From contig JAZTWP010000055.1 in NCBI GenBank assembly GCA_045636025.1, positions 1-32,730 of the forward strand: a stretch of DNA of 32,730 bases. The letters are read 5' to 3'. The DNA comes from UBA1081 sp045636025 (lineage in GTDB: Bacteria; Bacillota; Clostridia; Oscillospirales; Acutalibacteraceae). Of the stretch, positions 7,732-14,449 are shown one piece after another. A program made the translations under genes and the position numbers. Below the pieces are notes generated by a model. The model was not told where the DNA came from. It did not search any database and was given only the letters and a program-made list of their open reading frames with translations. How positions within the stretch are numbered: the stretch's first letter is position 1; each line of letters starts with the position of its first letter.

Positions 7732-8418
7732 ATGAGATATCTTAACATAACAAAAGCGGAATTTTTACAGCGCATAAACAGATTTGTTGCAAAAGTCTGT
7801 CTTGACGGTGAAGAGATTGTCTGTCACGTTAAAAACACCGGCAGACTCGGTGAATTGTTTCTTAAAGGTGCAACTGTTTATCTGGAAGAGAGCAGTAATC
7901 CCGACCGCAAAACAAAATATGACCTTGTGGCAATTGAAAAAGACGGAGAGATTTTTAATATTGATTCCTATGCTCCGAATCTTGCCGCAAAGGAATATCT
8001 TATGAAGCTTTATCCCGGTTGCAGAGTCAGAGCCGAAGTGAAATACGGCAACTCGAGATTTGATTTCTGCATAGAGGGTGAAAAAGCAAAAACATTTACC
8101 GAAGTCAAGGGTGTCACCCTTATAAAAGACGGCATTGCACTTTTTCCCGATGCTCCCACAGAAAGGGGAGTCAAGCACATAAAAGAGCTTATTGAGTGCA
8201 GAAAAGAGGGGCTCGGTGCTGAAATTCTTTTTGTTGTGCAGACACGTTTTGCAGAGTGTTTTTCGCCTAATGATGAAACACATCTGCAGTTTGCCGAAGC
8301 ACTGCGTGAAGCCGAAAAAGCAGGAGTGAAAATAACAGCAGTAAACTGCATTGTCACTCCGTCTGAAATGATAATTGACCGTGAAATAAAAACAGACCTC
8401 AGGAGGAATATAAAATGA
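7732..8418 (+). CDS. sfsA: SfsA family protein (putative DNA/RNA nuclease)
   Basis: The 228-residue length and motifs match SfsA: an N-terminal OB-like part with H-V-K-N-T-G-R-L-G-E-L (32-42), then a PD-(D/E)XK-like part with N-S-R-F-D-F (about 102-107) and F-T-E-V-K-G-V-T-L (about 117-125), then F-P-D-A-P-T-E-R-G-x-K-H. The Asp and the Glu-x-Lys are the expected nuclease catalytic residues. SfsA was first described as a sugar-fermentation stimulator in E. coli and is now viewed as a nucleic-acid-binding or nuclease protein; its physiological role is unsettled. The stop overlaps the ATG of the GH20 gene (ATGA at 8415-8418), and an AGGAGG-type site for GH20 lies inside its last codons. Confidence 0.9.
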   Translation: MRYLNITKAEFLQRINRFVAKVCLDGEEIVCHVKNTGRLGELFLKGATVYLEESSNPDRKTKYDLVAIEKDGEIFNIDSYAPNLAAKEYLMKLYPGCRVRAEVKYGNSRFDFCIEGEKAKTFTEVKGVTLIKDGIALFPDAPTERGVKHIKELIECRKEGLGAEILFVVQTRFAECFSPNDETHLQFAEALREAEKAGVKITAVNCIVTPSEMIIDREIKTDLRRNIK

Positions 8419-9836
8419 AACTGTCGCTGATACCTGCCCCTTGTGAAATTTCGTATCTTCAGGGTTTTACAAAATGTGATGCGCCCGTCGTCAGAATAAC
8501 AGACTCTTCTTTGCCTTATGAGGGATTCGAAATTTGTATTGACGGAGAAATCAGAATAAGTGTATCTTCTGAAGCAGGATTTTTCTACGGTGAAAATCTT
8601 GTTGAGCAGATAAAATTTCAATGCGGTCAGAATATTCCGAATATCCATATAAAAGATATGCCAAAATATTCTTACCGTTCATTTATGATTGACAGTTGTC
8701 GCCATTTTGTATCTGTTGAGAATATAAAAAGAATGATAAACCATTGTGCAAAACTCAGATTCAATGTTTTTCATTGGCATCTTACAGATGACCAAGGATG
8801 GAGAGCTGAAATCAGAAAATACCCCGAGCTTATTGAAATCGGCTCAATAAGATATGCAAACAACTTCGGAGAAGAGCAGAATAACGATGTTCACAAGGGC
8901 TATTATACTCAGGCACAGATGCGTGAAATTGTTGAGTATGCCCATAAGAATCATATGACCGTTGTGCCTGAAATTGATATGCCCGGTCACGTTTCAGCTT
9001 TGCTTGCTTCAATTCCGTCTCTTGTGTGCGGAGATAAAAAAGTTGAAATCAAAACATCAGGCGGAATTTTCAAGGATATCCTCTGCGCAGGCAAAGATGA
9101 AACATATGATATTCTGTATGATATTTTTGATGAGATATGCGCTGTTTTCACAGACGATTATATTCATATAGGTGGTGACGAGGCTCCGAAAATTCAATGG
9201 AAGACCTGTCCCGATTGTCAGCAGAAAATCAAAGTTGAAAAACTGAAAAATGAAGAAATGCTTCAGGGTTATTTCATCAACCGTGTAAAAAATTATCTTT
9301 CTCAGAAAGGTAAAAAGGTCATCACCTGGAATGAAAGTCTTAAAAGCGGTATTCTTGACACAGATATCACGGTACAGATGTGGATGGACAGAAAGGGAGA
9401 CTGCAAAAAAAGTGACAACCCCATCATTGTGAGTGATTTCTTCCACTATTATGTTGATTATCCTTATACAATGACTCCTCTTAAGAAAGTCTATGATTAT
9501 AAAACAGACATCAACTCAAATGTTATCGGTGTCGGTACTCCCATCTGGACAGAATATGTGCCCGATATTGAATATATGGAGTATATGTGCTTCCCGAGAT
9601 TCATTGCTGTTGCTGAGGCTGCCTGGAGCATTGATAAGCCTGCATATTCACAGTTCAGAACAGAACTTAAGGAGCTTATGGGCTATTATAACATTGAAAA
9701 TGCCGCAGAGCCTGAAGAATGGGATCCTCCCGTGAAATCAAGACTTACCGGTGTTGTGAATCATTTCGGTTCAATTTCCCCAAATGAAAAAGTCAGAAAT
9801 TACTTCATAAAAAAGAAGAATAAACACAAAAATTGA
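8415..9836 (+). CDS. GH20 beta-N-acetylhexosaminidase
   Basis: A 473-residue enzyme. Residues 1-80 form the GH20b-like N-terminal domain; the TIM barrel starts at Y-R-S-F-M-I-D-S-C-R-H-F (87-98). F-H-W-H-L-T-D-D-Q-G-W-R (119-130) and P-E-I-D-M-P-G-H (185-192) are the usual sugar-binding strands. H-I-G-G-D-E-A-P (251-258) carries the catalytic pair: Asp255 orients the substrate acetamido group and Glu256 is the acid/base. There is no signal peptide, so it should act in the cytoplasm on imported GlcNAc- or GalNAc-terminated oligosaccharides. It is translationally coupled to sfsA. The tail is lysine-rich (K-K-K-N-K-H-K-N). No dedicated transporter is adjacent. Confidence 0.92.
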   Translation: MKLSLIPAPCEISYLQGFTKCDAPVVRITDSSLPYEGFEICIDGEIRISVSSEAGFFYGENLVEQIKFQCGQNIPNIHIKDMPKYSYRSFMIDSCRHFVSVENIKRMINHCAKLRFNVFHWHLTDDQGWRAEIRKYPELIEIGSIRYANNFGEEQNNDVHKGYYTQAQMREIVEYAHKNHMTVVPEIDMPGHVSALLASIPSLVCGDKKVEIKTSGGIFKDILCAGKDETYDILYDIFDEICAVFTDDYIHIGGDEAPKIQWKTCPDCQQKIKVEKLKNEEMLQGYFINRVKNYLSQKGKKVITWNESLKSGILDTDITVQMWMDRKGDCKKSDNPIIVSDFFHYYVDYPYTMTPLKKVYDYKTDINSNVIGVGTPIWTEYVPDIEYMEYMCFPRFIAVAEAAWSIDKPAYSQFRTELKELMGYYNIENAAEPEEWDPPVKSRLTGVVNHFGSISPNEKVRNYFIKKKNKHKN

Positions 9837-9874
9837 GAAAATGTGTCAATTTGTAATAAATATGCTCAAAAATA

Positions 9875-9903
9875 TTGCATTTTGAAAATAATTATTGTAT
9901 AAT
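9875..9903 (+). promoter_or_regulatory. Promoter of the phosphoribosyltransferase-like gene
   Basis: TTGCAT (9875-9880) and TATAAT (9898-9903) have a 17-base spacer. AAGGAGG (9941-9947) lies 7 bases before ATG 9955. No terminator hairpin is obvious after the GH20 gene. Confidence 0.75.
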
Positions 9904-9954
9904 ACTTACACATATTATTGATATGAACAAAAAATCTATCAAGGAGGTATCTTA

Positions 9955-10599
9955 ATGCCTACACAGAAAGTTTCAAAAATTACAACAGAACGCAGTGATC
10001 TTTTCCTTCGTGCATCAAAGGGTCATTTTGCTTCAACACATTCTCACAGCAATTATTATATCGATGTTGCTGCACAGAAATCAAGATTGTCTGAAGCAAA
10101 AGCAGTAGCCAAAGAGATTTGCCGTAATTACAGATATAACACAAGAATTGTTGACACAATTCTTTGTCTTGACGGCACAGAAGTTATCGGCACCTGCCTT
10201 GCTGAGGAACTTACAAAGAATGATTTTATGAATATCAATGCTCATCAGACAATTTATGTTGTCACTCCTGAAATGGCGGGTTCATCTCAGCTCATTCTCC
10301 GTGACAATATCGTACCCATGGTTAAAGATAAGCACGTGCTTGTTCTTGCTGTTTCCGTTGCATCAGGTAACACAGTTAAAAATGCGATTGAAGCTGTTAA
10401 GTATTACGGTGGTGAAGTTGTTGGTATCGGCTCAATCTTTGCAACAACAGAGGAAATTGCAGGTTATGAGGTTGATTCTGTTTTCAATCCCAAAGATTTG
10501 CCGGACTATTTCTCAGTGCCTTCTCATGAATGTCCTCTTTGCAAAGAAAAGGTCAAGATTGATGCTCTGATAAATTGTTACGGATATTCAAAACTGTAA
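9955..10599 (+). CDS. Phosphoribosyltransferase-like (orotate PRTase-like) protein with altered PRPP loop
   Basis: A 214-residue protein with the layout of a type I PRTase. A nucleotide-type N-terminal part contains H-S-H-S-N-Y-Y-I-D (29-37). It is followed by a segment that aligns with the PRPP-binding strand, HVLVLAVSVASGNTV (127-141), and then a helix and the strand G-G-E-V-V-G-I-G-S-I-F (152-162). In active PRTases this strand reads V-D-D-V-x-T-T/A-G-x-T; here the two acidic residues align with Ala-Val while S-G-N-T remains. The C-terminus adds H-E-C-P-L-C-K (191-197), a possible half metal site. No pyrimidine or purine pathway genes are nearby. It has its own promoter and strong ribosome site, so it is a real and probably well-expressed gene. 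The family call is moderate and the reaction unknown; it may bind nucleotides without transferase activity. Confidence 0.65.
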   Translation: MPTQKVSKITTERSDLFLRASKGHFASTHSHSNYYIDVAAQKSRLSEAKAVAKEICRNYRYNTRIVDTILCLDGTEVIGTCLAEELTKNDFMNINAHQTIYVVTPEMAGSSQLILRDNIVPMVKDKHVLVLAVSVASGNTVKNAIEAVKYYGGEVVGIGSIFATTEEIAGYEVDSVFNPKDLPDYFSVPSHECPLCKEKVKIDALINCYGYSKL

Positions 10600-10607
10600 A
10601 AAATATG

Positions 10608-10635
10608 CCGACTGCCTACGCAGTCGGTGTTGTTT
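10608..10635 (+). terminator. Hairpin after the PRTase-like gene, weak terminator
   Basis: A perfect 8-bp stem CCGACTGC/GCAGTCGG (10608-10615 with 10620-10627, loop CTAC) is followed by TGTTGTTTGATTTT. This is only a partial U tract, so some read-through into the GH16 gene 30 bases downstream is plausible. Confidence 0.6.
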
Positions 10636-10664
10636 GATTTTATATATCAAAAGGAGAGTTCAGA

Positions 10665-11519
10665 ATGGATGCATTAAAACCCATTATTTCAATGCTTACA
10701 ACTATTATTATGACGTTGTGTTTCTGGCTTGACATTCCTTGTTATCCCATGGGTGAAGAGCTTGATATGGACAAGTTTGAGATTACTTTTGCCGATGAAT
10801 TCGAGGGTGAGCTTGACAGAAGCGTATGGTCAGGTCACTATCAGTACGGCAACAAGACAGTATCAAGAAAAGGCAGTTACTGGAATCAGTATCTTGCAGA
10901 AACAAAAGACGGTAATCTTGTTATTCCCGTAGTTTATCTTGAAGACGGTATGGGCGGTGAAGGTGCAGGCTGGTACACAGCAGGTATCGACACGGATGCA
11001 GACGCTCCCAACGGATTCAGCCAGAAATTCGGCTATTTTGAATGCAGATGCATTCTTCCCAAGGGCGCAGATGTATGGAGTGCATTCTGGCTTATGAACA
11101 GCGGTGTGTTTGACGTTGACGGCAATGGTCAGGACGGCACAGAAATCGATATCTTCGAAAGTGACGGATATGAAAAACTTCTGAAGTACAATGTTTCATC
11201 AAATCTTCATTTTGACGGTTACGGTGATGCACATCAGAAGATGGGGGCAAAGAGATTCCTTCTCTCAAACAATCCTTACGAAGAATACAACACATACGGC
11301 CTTGAATGGAATGAAGATGAATATATCTTCTACATCAACGGTGTTGAAACATTCCGCACATCATTCGGCGGTGTTTCTCAGAATCCCGAATATCTTATCC
11401 TTTCAGTTGAAATGCGTGGCGAAGATGGTATCCCCTCAGAAAGAGCAAATACTCCCGCTGACGGCGCAGAATTCATCGTCGATTACGTAAGAGTTTATCA
11501 GTATAAAGATATGGCATAA
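10665..11519 (+). CDS. Secreted GH16 family glycoside hydrolase (second copy)
   Basis: A 284-residue paralogue of the 5401-6303 enzyme. It shares the same start of the fold (F-E-I-T-F-A-D-E-F-E-G, about 38-48), the same W-S-A-F-W-L-M-N-S-G-V-F-D-V (138-151) and the same active site DGTEIDIFES (158-167), with Glu160 nucleophile and Glu165 acid/base. It also shares the C-terminal FIVDYVRVYQYK. The N-terminus (residues 5-24) is hydrophobic and probably an export signal, although its positive charge is weak. The sequence linking signal and domain (P-M-G-E-E-L-D here, P-S-G-Q-E-L-N in the other) is conserved, which points to gene duplication. AAGGAG (10651-10656) sets the start. I see no good promoter between 10600 and 10650, so expression may rely on read-through from the PRTase-like gene. 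Confidence 0.9.
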   Translation: MDALKPIISMLTTIIMTLCFWLDIPCYPMGEELDMDKFEITFADEFEGELDRSVWSGHYQYGNKTVSRKGSYWNQYLAETKDGNLVIPVVYLEDGMGGEGAGWYTAGIDTDADAPNGFSQKFGYFECRCILPKGADVWSAFWLMNSGVFDVDGNGQDGTEIDIFESDGYEKLLKYNVSSNLHFDGYGDAHQKMGAKRFLLSNNPYEEYNTYGLEWNEDEYIFYINGVETFRTSFGGVSQNPEYLILSVEMRGEDGIPSERANTPADGAEFIVDYVRVYQYKDMA

Positions 11520-11524
11520 AATTT

Positions 11525-11558
11525 ACAGTGAACCGAATTGCTCGGTTCACTGTTTTTA
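11525..11558 (+). terminator. Intrinsic terminator after the second GH16 gene
   Basis: A perfect 12-bp stem ACAGTGAACCGA/TCGGTTCACTGT (11525-11536 with 11542-11553, loop ATTGC) is followed by TTTTTA. Confidence 0.9.
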
Positions 11559-11570
11559 TACTATTGTTCA

Positions 11571-11599
11571 TTGCAAGATGTATGATTGTGTGATATAAT
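11571..11599 (+). promoter_or_regulatory. Promoter of the sulfatase gene
   Basis: TTGCAA (11571-11576) and TATAAT (11594-11599) have a 17-base spacer. GAGGA (11626-11630) lies 9 bases before ATG 11640. Confidence 0.75.
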
Positions 11600-11639
11600 C
11601 AAAAAAAGAAAAAACAAAAGCATTTGAGGATGTGTTGTT

Positions 11640-13046
11640 ATGGCAAAGAAACCGAATGTTTTATTTATTGTCACCGATGACCAGCGTTTTGACACGATTC
11701 ACGCTCTCGGTAACAATGAAATTATTACGCCGAATCTTGATAAACTTGCAAAGAGAGGAATATCCTTTGTGCGTGCGCATATTGCAGGGGGTACCTGCGG
11801 CGCCGTCTGTATGCCCAGCCGTGCGATGATTCTTTCGGGCAGAAATCCCTTTCATCTTGAGGAATTGGGCGGAAACATTCCCGAAGAACATAAAACCCTC
11901 GCAGAAACCTTCAAAAACAACGGCTATGAAACAATCGGTCTGGGAAAATGGCATAACGGCTGTCCTGCCTATGCGAGAAGTTTCACTCAGGGTGCAAAGA
12001 TTTTCTTCGGCGGAATGTGGGATCATTGGAATGTGCCCACCTGTCGTTATGACCCTACGGGTGAATATGATAATGTGATAAATTTTGTTGTGGATTTCTT
12101 CAATGACAATCATCCTATGCAGCAGCATTGTGATGAGTTTGCCCCTGGTAAGCACTCAAGCACCTTGCTGACGGATGCCGCAATTGATTTGCTGAATAAA
12201 AACACGGGCCAAGACAATCCCTTCTTTATGTATCTTGCTTATCTTGCACCTCACGACCCGAGGACAATGCCCGACGAATTCCGCAGTATGTACGACCCCG
12301 AAAAAATAACACTTCCGCCGAATTTTCAGGAGCTTATTGATACGAATTACCCGCTTATGGTGCATCGTGACGAGCATCTTGCGGCATATCCCCGTGACGA
12401 AAAAGAAATCAGACGCCATATTGCCGAATATTTTGCAATGATAACACACCTCGATTATGAAATAGGCAGACTTCTTAAAGCACTTCACGAGTCGGGCGAA
12501 GAGGATAACACAATAATTGTATTTACGGGTGACAACGGTCTTGCAGTCGGTCAGCACGGATGGCTCGGAAAAGAGGATATTTACGAGCACGGTGTCCGTA
12601 TACCCCTTATCATAGCAGGCCCCGACATTGCCTCCGATACATGCAACGATGCATATGTTTATCTTTATGACATTTTTCCGACACTCTGCGAAAAGGTCGG
12701 AATCAGCGTGCCCGACTCCGTTGACGGCAGAAGTTTTGCACATCTTCTTGACGGACAGCACGGAGAAAAATTCCGTGATGAACTTTATCTGATTTTTGAT
12801 CAGTTTGTCCGTGGCGTGAAGGACGATAATTATAAGCTTATCGAGTACCGCAACGGTGATGGCGAAGAGGATAAATGGACTTTCCTCTATGATATAAAAA
12901 AAGACCCGTGGGAGACAAAAAACCTCGCCGGGGATGAAAAATATAAAGAAAAAGTCGCTGAAATGAGGGACAAAATCATCACCCACCGTGATGAATGGGA
13001 AGAACAATCCCACCCCTGGGGTAAGGACTTCTGGAAAAGATTCTGA
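11640..13046 (+). CDS. Type I (formylglycine) sulfatase
   Basis: A 468-residue sulfatase of the alkaline-phosphatase superfamily. V-T-D-D-Q-R (11-16) gives the calcium-binding aspartates. The signature CMPSR at 57-61 places Cys57 as the residue converted to formylglycine. G-L-G-K-W-H-N-G (100-107) is the second sulfatase signature with Lys103 and His105. Further expected active-site residues are in A-P-H-D-P-R (203-208), G-D-N-G (297-300) and the later W-L-G-K (308-311). The C-terminal domain has the usual W-E-T-K-N-L-A (W-E-x-x-N-L) motif. No signal peptide is seen, so it is predicted cytoplasmic. A Cys-type enzyme in an anaerobe needs a radical SAM maturase (anSME), which is not in this window. 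The GH16/GH20 neighbours suggest desulfation of a glycan, but choline or other small sulfate esters are not excluded. Confidence 0.92.
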   Translation: MAKKPNVLFIVTDDQRFDTIHALGNNEIITPNLDKLAKRGISFVRAHIAGGTCGAVCMPSRAMILSGRNPFHLEELGGNIPEEHKTLAETFKNNGYETIGLGKWHNGCPAYARSFTQGAKIFFGGMWDHWNVPTCRYDPTGEYDNVINFVVDFFNDNHPMQQHCDEFAPGKHSSTLLTDAAIDLLNKNTGQDNPFFMYLAYLAPHDPRTMPDEFRSMYDPEKITLPPNFQELIDTNYPLMVHRDEHLAAYPRDEKEIRRHIAEYFAMITHLDYEIGRLLKALHESGEEDNTIIVFTGDNGLAVGQHGWLGKEDIYEHGVRIPLIIAGPDIASDTCNDAYVYLYDIFPTLCEKVGISVPDSVDGRSFAHLLDGQHGEKFRDELYLIFDQFVRGVKDDNYKLIEYRNGDGEEDKWTFLYDIKKDPWETKNLAGDEKYKEKVAEMRDKIITHRDEWEEQSHPWGKDFWKRF

Positions 13047-13075
13047 TGGATATTATTCAGCCGTAATAAAAAGTA

Positions 13076-13113
13076 AAAGAACCAAAGTCTGTGACCTTGG
13101 TTCTTTCTCTTTT
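13076..13113 (+). terminator. Intrinsic terminator after the sulfatase gene
   Basis: A 10-bp stem AAAGAACCAA/TTGGTTCTTT (13076-13085 with 13097-13106) has an inner GTC/GAC extension, followed by CTCTTTT. Confidence 0.8.
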
Positions 13114-13145
13114 GTCAGATTTTCGCCTTCACGGCGAAGCCGTGG

Positions 13146-13315
13146 ATGTAATCAACACGGAGTGTTGTATGTAATCCGGAACACAGTTCCGGTATGTAAT
13201 CATTTTTTTAAATGCATGTAATCAATCCGCAGAAAAACATCAAGATGATGACATACACGCTGACGCGTGATTACATACTGCTTTCGGCAGATTACATGCC
13301 AATCCTGCGGATTGG
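13146..13315. repeat. ATGTAATC octamer/hairpin array
   Basis: Six copies of one octamer occur in 152 bases. Four are forward ATGTAATC (13146, 13169, 13194, 13216) and two are inverted GATTACAT (13269, 13290). Between them are short hairpins of unrelated sequence: CAACAC-gga-GTGTTG, CCGGAAC-aca-GTTCCGG, CATTT-tttt-AAATG, CACGC-tgac-GCGTG and CTGC-tttcg-GCAG. It closes with CCAATCC-tgc-GGATTGG (13299-13315). AATCCGCAG (13224-13232) can also pair with CTGCGGATT (13305-13313), closing the centre of the array. No coding sequence is supported here. Confidence 0.8.
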
Positions 13316-13318
13316 ATA

Positions 13319-13354
13319 AAAACAAAAGCATCGCAGTCGCGATGCTTTTGTTTT
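13319..13354. terminator. Strong palindromic terminator
   Basis: A 16-bp perfect stem AAAACAAAAGCATCGC/GCGATGCTTTTGTTTT with loop AGTC is A-rich on one side and T-rich on the other, so it can work in both directions. On the minus strand it directly follows the partial tmRNA 3'-end copy at 13355-13377. Confidence 0.75.
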
Positions 13355-13377
13355 TGGTGGAGATGGCGGTATCCGAA
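13355..13377 (-). repeat. Partial duplicate of the tmRNA 3' end
   Basis: These 23 bases match the 3' end of the tmRNA gene (13530-13552) with one mismatch, including the encoded CCA. As in the true gene, a terminator hairpin follows on the minus strand. The upstream part is not a functional T-arm, so this is a remnant rather than an RNA gene. Confidence 0.75.
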
Positions 13378-13494
13378 GGCTGACGCCTTCGGCTGAATTC
13401 GATTATATGTCCCTCGTGTCTCCGCCTTCGGCGAACCGACACGAGATGGACTATGCGGTTTCGAAAACCTTTATGAGAAGAAATGTTCAGGCAT
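13378..13494. other. Non-coding stretch with hairpins, no gene seen
   Basis: This stretch contains CCGAAGGC-tgac-GCCTTCGG (overlapping its left edge) and a long stem CTCGTGTC/GACACGAG (13413-13420 with 13438-13445) that encloses CGCC-ttc-GGCG. Near 13445-13470 the minus strand reads GGTTTTCGAAACCGC, then CCATCTC, which is a weak second echo of the tmRNA T-arm and acceptor. I find no promoter or coding signal. Confidence 0.5.
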
Positions 13495-13522
13495 AAAAAA
13501 CAACACCTCGGAAGAGGTGTTG
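13495..13522 (-). terminator. Terminator of the tmRNA gene
   Basis: A 9-bp stem CAACACCTC/GAGGTGTTG (13501-13509 with 13514-13522, loop GGAA) is flanked by T6 on the minus strand. It begins eight bases after the tmRNA CCA end. Confidence 0.88.
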
Positions 13523-13529
13523 TTTTTTA

Positions 13530-13881
13530 TGGTGGAGATGGCGGTATTCGAAACCGCGTCCGAAAATTCATTCTCTCAGCTTTCTACGAGCGTAGCCGAT
13601 AAATTAAATCTCTCCCTTTACACGCCTGTCGGCAGGCTTATATCAGGACAGCTCCGTTATGCATGACGGGTTACGGAGACGCTTGCCCGTTCACGTTCAC
13701 TGCTAATCGACGCCTTATCCCAAGCCGCAGTACTCTCGGGTAAGACGGCAGCTATTAAGCAGCTGCTAAAACAGTTTTATTAGTGTCGTTTATTTTTAAT
13801 AAACTTGCGATTTTTATAGAGGTACCGCACCTCTGCTCGCTTACCGGGATTCAAAATCCCCGTCGAAATCCTTTCATCCCC
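13530..13881 (-). ncRNA. ssrA: Transfer-messenger RNA (tmRNA)
   Basis: Read on the minus strand, the gene starts GGGGATGAAAGGATTTCGAC, the conserved tmRNA 5' end. It finishes with a T-arm GCGGT-TTCGAAT-ACCGC and the acceptor strand CATCTCC-A-CCA. The 7-bp acceptor (GGGGATG with CATCTCC, one G-U pair) closes a 352-nt RNA. The best resume codon is GCA at 13806-13808; the frame runs 17 codons to TAA-TAG (13755-13757 onward), giving tag ASLLKINDTNKTVLAAA. The LAAA end fits recognition by ClpXP-type proteases. The RNA rescues ribosomes stalled on broken mRNAs together with SmpB, whose gene lies 47 bases upstream on the same strand. Pseudoknots were not folded here. Confidence 0.95.
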
Positions 13882-13887
13882 CTGTAT

Positions 13888-13920
13888 CAATTAACAATGT
13901 GCAATTTACAATGTACAATG
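13888..13920. repeat. Short ACAATGT-type microrepeat between smpB and ssrA
   Basis: Alternating AACAATGT, GCAATTT, ACAATGT and ACAATG units fill most of the 47-base gap. On the minus strand this gives several TTGNAC-like hexamers, so a tmRNA promoter could lie here, but no clear -10 box can be assigned. Confidence 0.4.
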
Positions 13921-13928
13921 AAAATTAC

Positions 13929-14393
13929 TTACACGTTGCGTAAAGACATGTTTCTTTCGATTTCTCTGTTTGCGCTCTTTTTTGCGGCGTCTTCACGCTT
14001 ATCATAGAGCTTTTTACCTTTACAAAGACCGATAAGAAGTTTCGCTTTGCCTTTTTTGAAGTAGACCTGCAGGGGTATTATCGCATAACCCTGCTGTTTT
14101 GTCAACCCGAAAAGCTTTAGTATTTCTTTCTTGTGCATTAGCAATTTTTTCGGTCTCAACGGGTCACGGTTGAAGATGTTGCCGTGGTCATAGGGTGAAA
14201 TGTGCATACCGTTGACGAAAATCTCGCCTTTTACGATGTTGCACCATGAATCTTTGAGATTGATTTTACCCTGACGGACAGATTTTACTTCTGTACCGAA
14301 AAGCTCAATTCCTGCTTCATAAGTTTCTTCCACAAAATAGTCGTGATAGGCTTTTTTGTTTTGAGCAACTGTTCTGTTTTCATTTTTTTCCAC
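13929..14393 (-). CDS. smpB: SsrA-binding protein SmpB
   Basis: The 154-residue protein matches SmpB throughout: N-K-K-A-Y-H-D-Y-F-V-E-E-T-Y-E-A-G-I-x-L-x-G-T-E-V-K-S-V-R near the N-terminus, N-L-K-D-S-W (45-50), the H-I-S-P-Y (64-68) loop and the basic C-terminal tail K-L-Y-D-K-R-E-D-A-A-K-K. It binds the tRNA-like domain of tmRNA and places it in the ribosomal A site; the tail enters the mRNA channel. The start is GTG (14391-14393) because GGAGG (14401-14405) lies 7 bases upstream; no ATG is in a better position. The SD begins only two bases from the palindromic repeat 14407-14449. The gene is directly upstream of ssrA and downstream of argS on the same strand. Confidence 0.96.
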   Translation of the reverse strand: MEKNENRTVAQNKKAYHDYFVEETYEAGIELFGTEVKSVRQGKINLKDSWCNIVKGEIFVNGMHISPYDHGNIFNRDPLRPKKLLMHKKEILKLFGLTKQQGYAIIPLQVYFKKGKAKLLIGLCKGKKLYDKREDAAKKSANREIERNMSLRNV

Positions 14394-14406
14394 GATAACA
14401 CCTCCA

Positions 14407-14449
14407 TAAACAATAATTTATGTGGCTTTACGCCACTAAATTATTGTTT
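14407..14449. repeat. Minimal palindrome made of two terminal repeats
   Basis: TAAACAATAATTTA (14407-14420) and TAAATTATTGTTT (14437-14449) enclose GTGGC-tttac-GCCAC. The outer repeats are the same sequence that bounds the 5141-5340 and 32549-32730 elements, so this looks like an element that has lost its centre. It lies immediately upstream of the smpB ribosome site. Confidence 0.75.

Noticed and set aside
7765..8283. 172-codon minus-strand frame antisense to sfsA
   Set aside because: It is a shadow of sfsA with no initiation signal; sfsA itself has a promoter, SD and full family motifs.
8010..8648. Minus-strand open frame across the sfsA/GH20 junction
   Set aside because: It spans two well-supported genes on the other strand and has no recognisable domain, promoter or SD.
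12156..13013. Long open frame (285 codons) on the minus strand inside the sulfatase gene
   Set aside because: It is antisense to a gene with a full set of sulfatase motifs, has no ribosome site, and its residue composition (many Phe, Ile, Cys) is typical of a codon shadow.
13146..13315. CRISPR array
   Set aside because: The repeated unit is only 8 bases, spacers are themselves palindromes of 12-25 bases, orientation changes, and no cas gene is present.
13355..13490. A second tmRNA or a tRNA gene
   Set aside because: Only the acceptor end and CCA are intact; there is no T-arm, anticodon arm or matching 5' acceptor strand.
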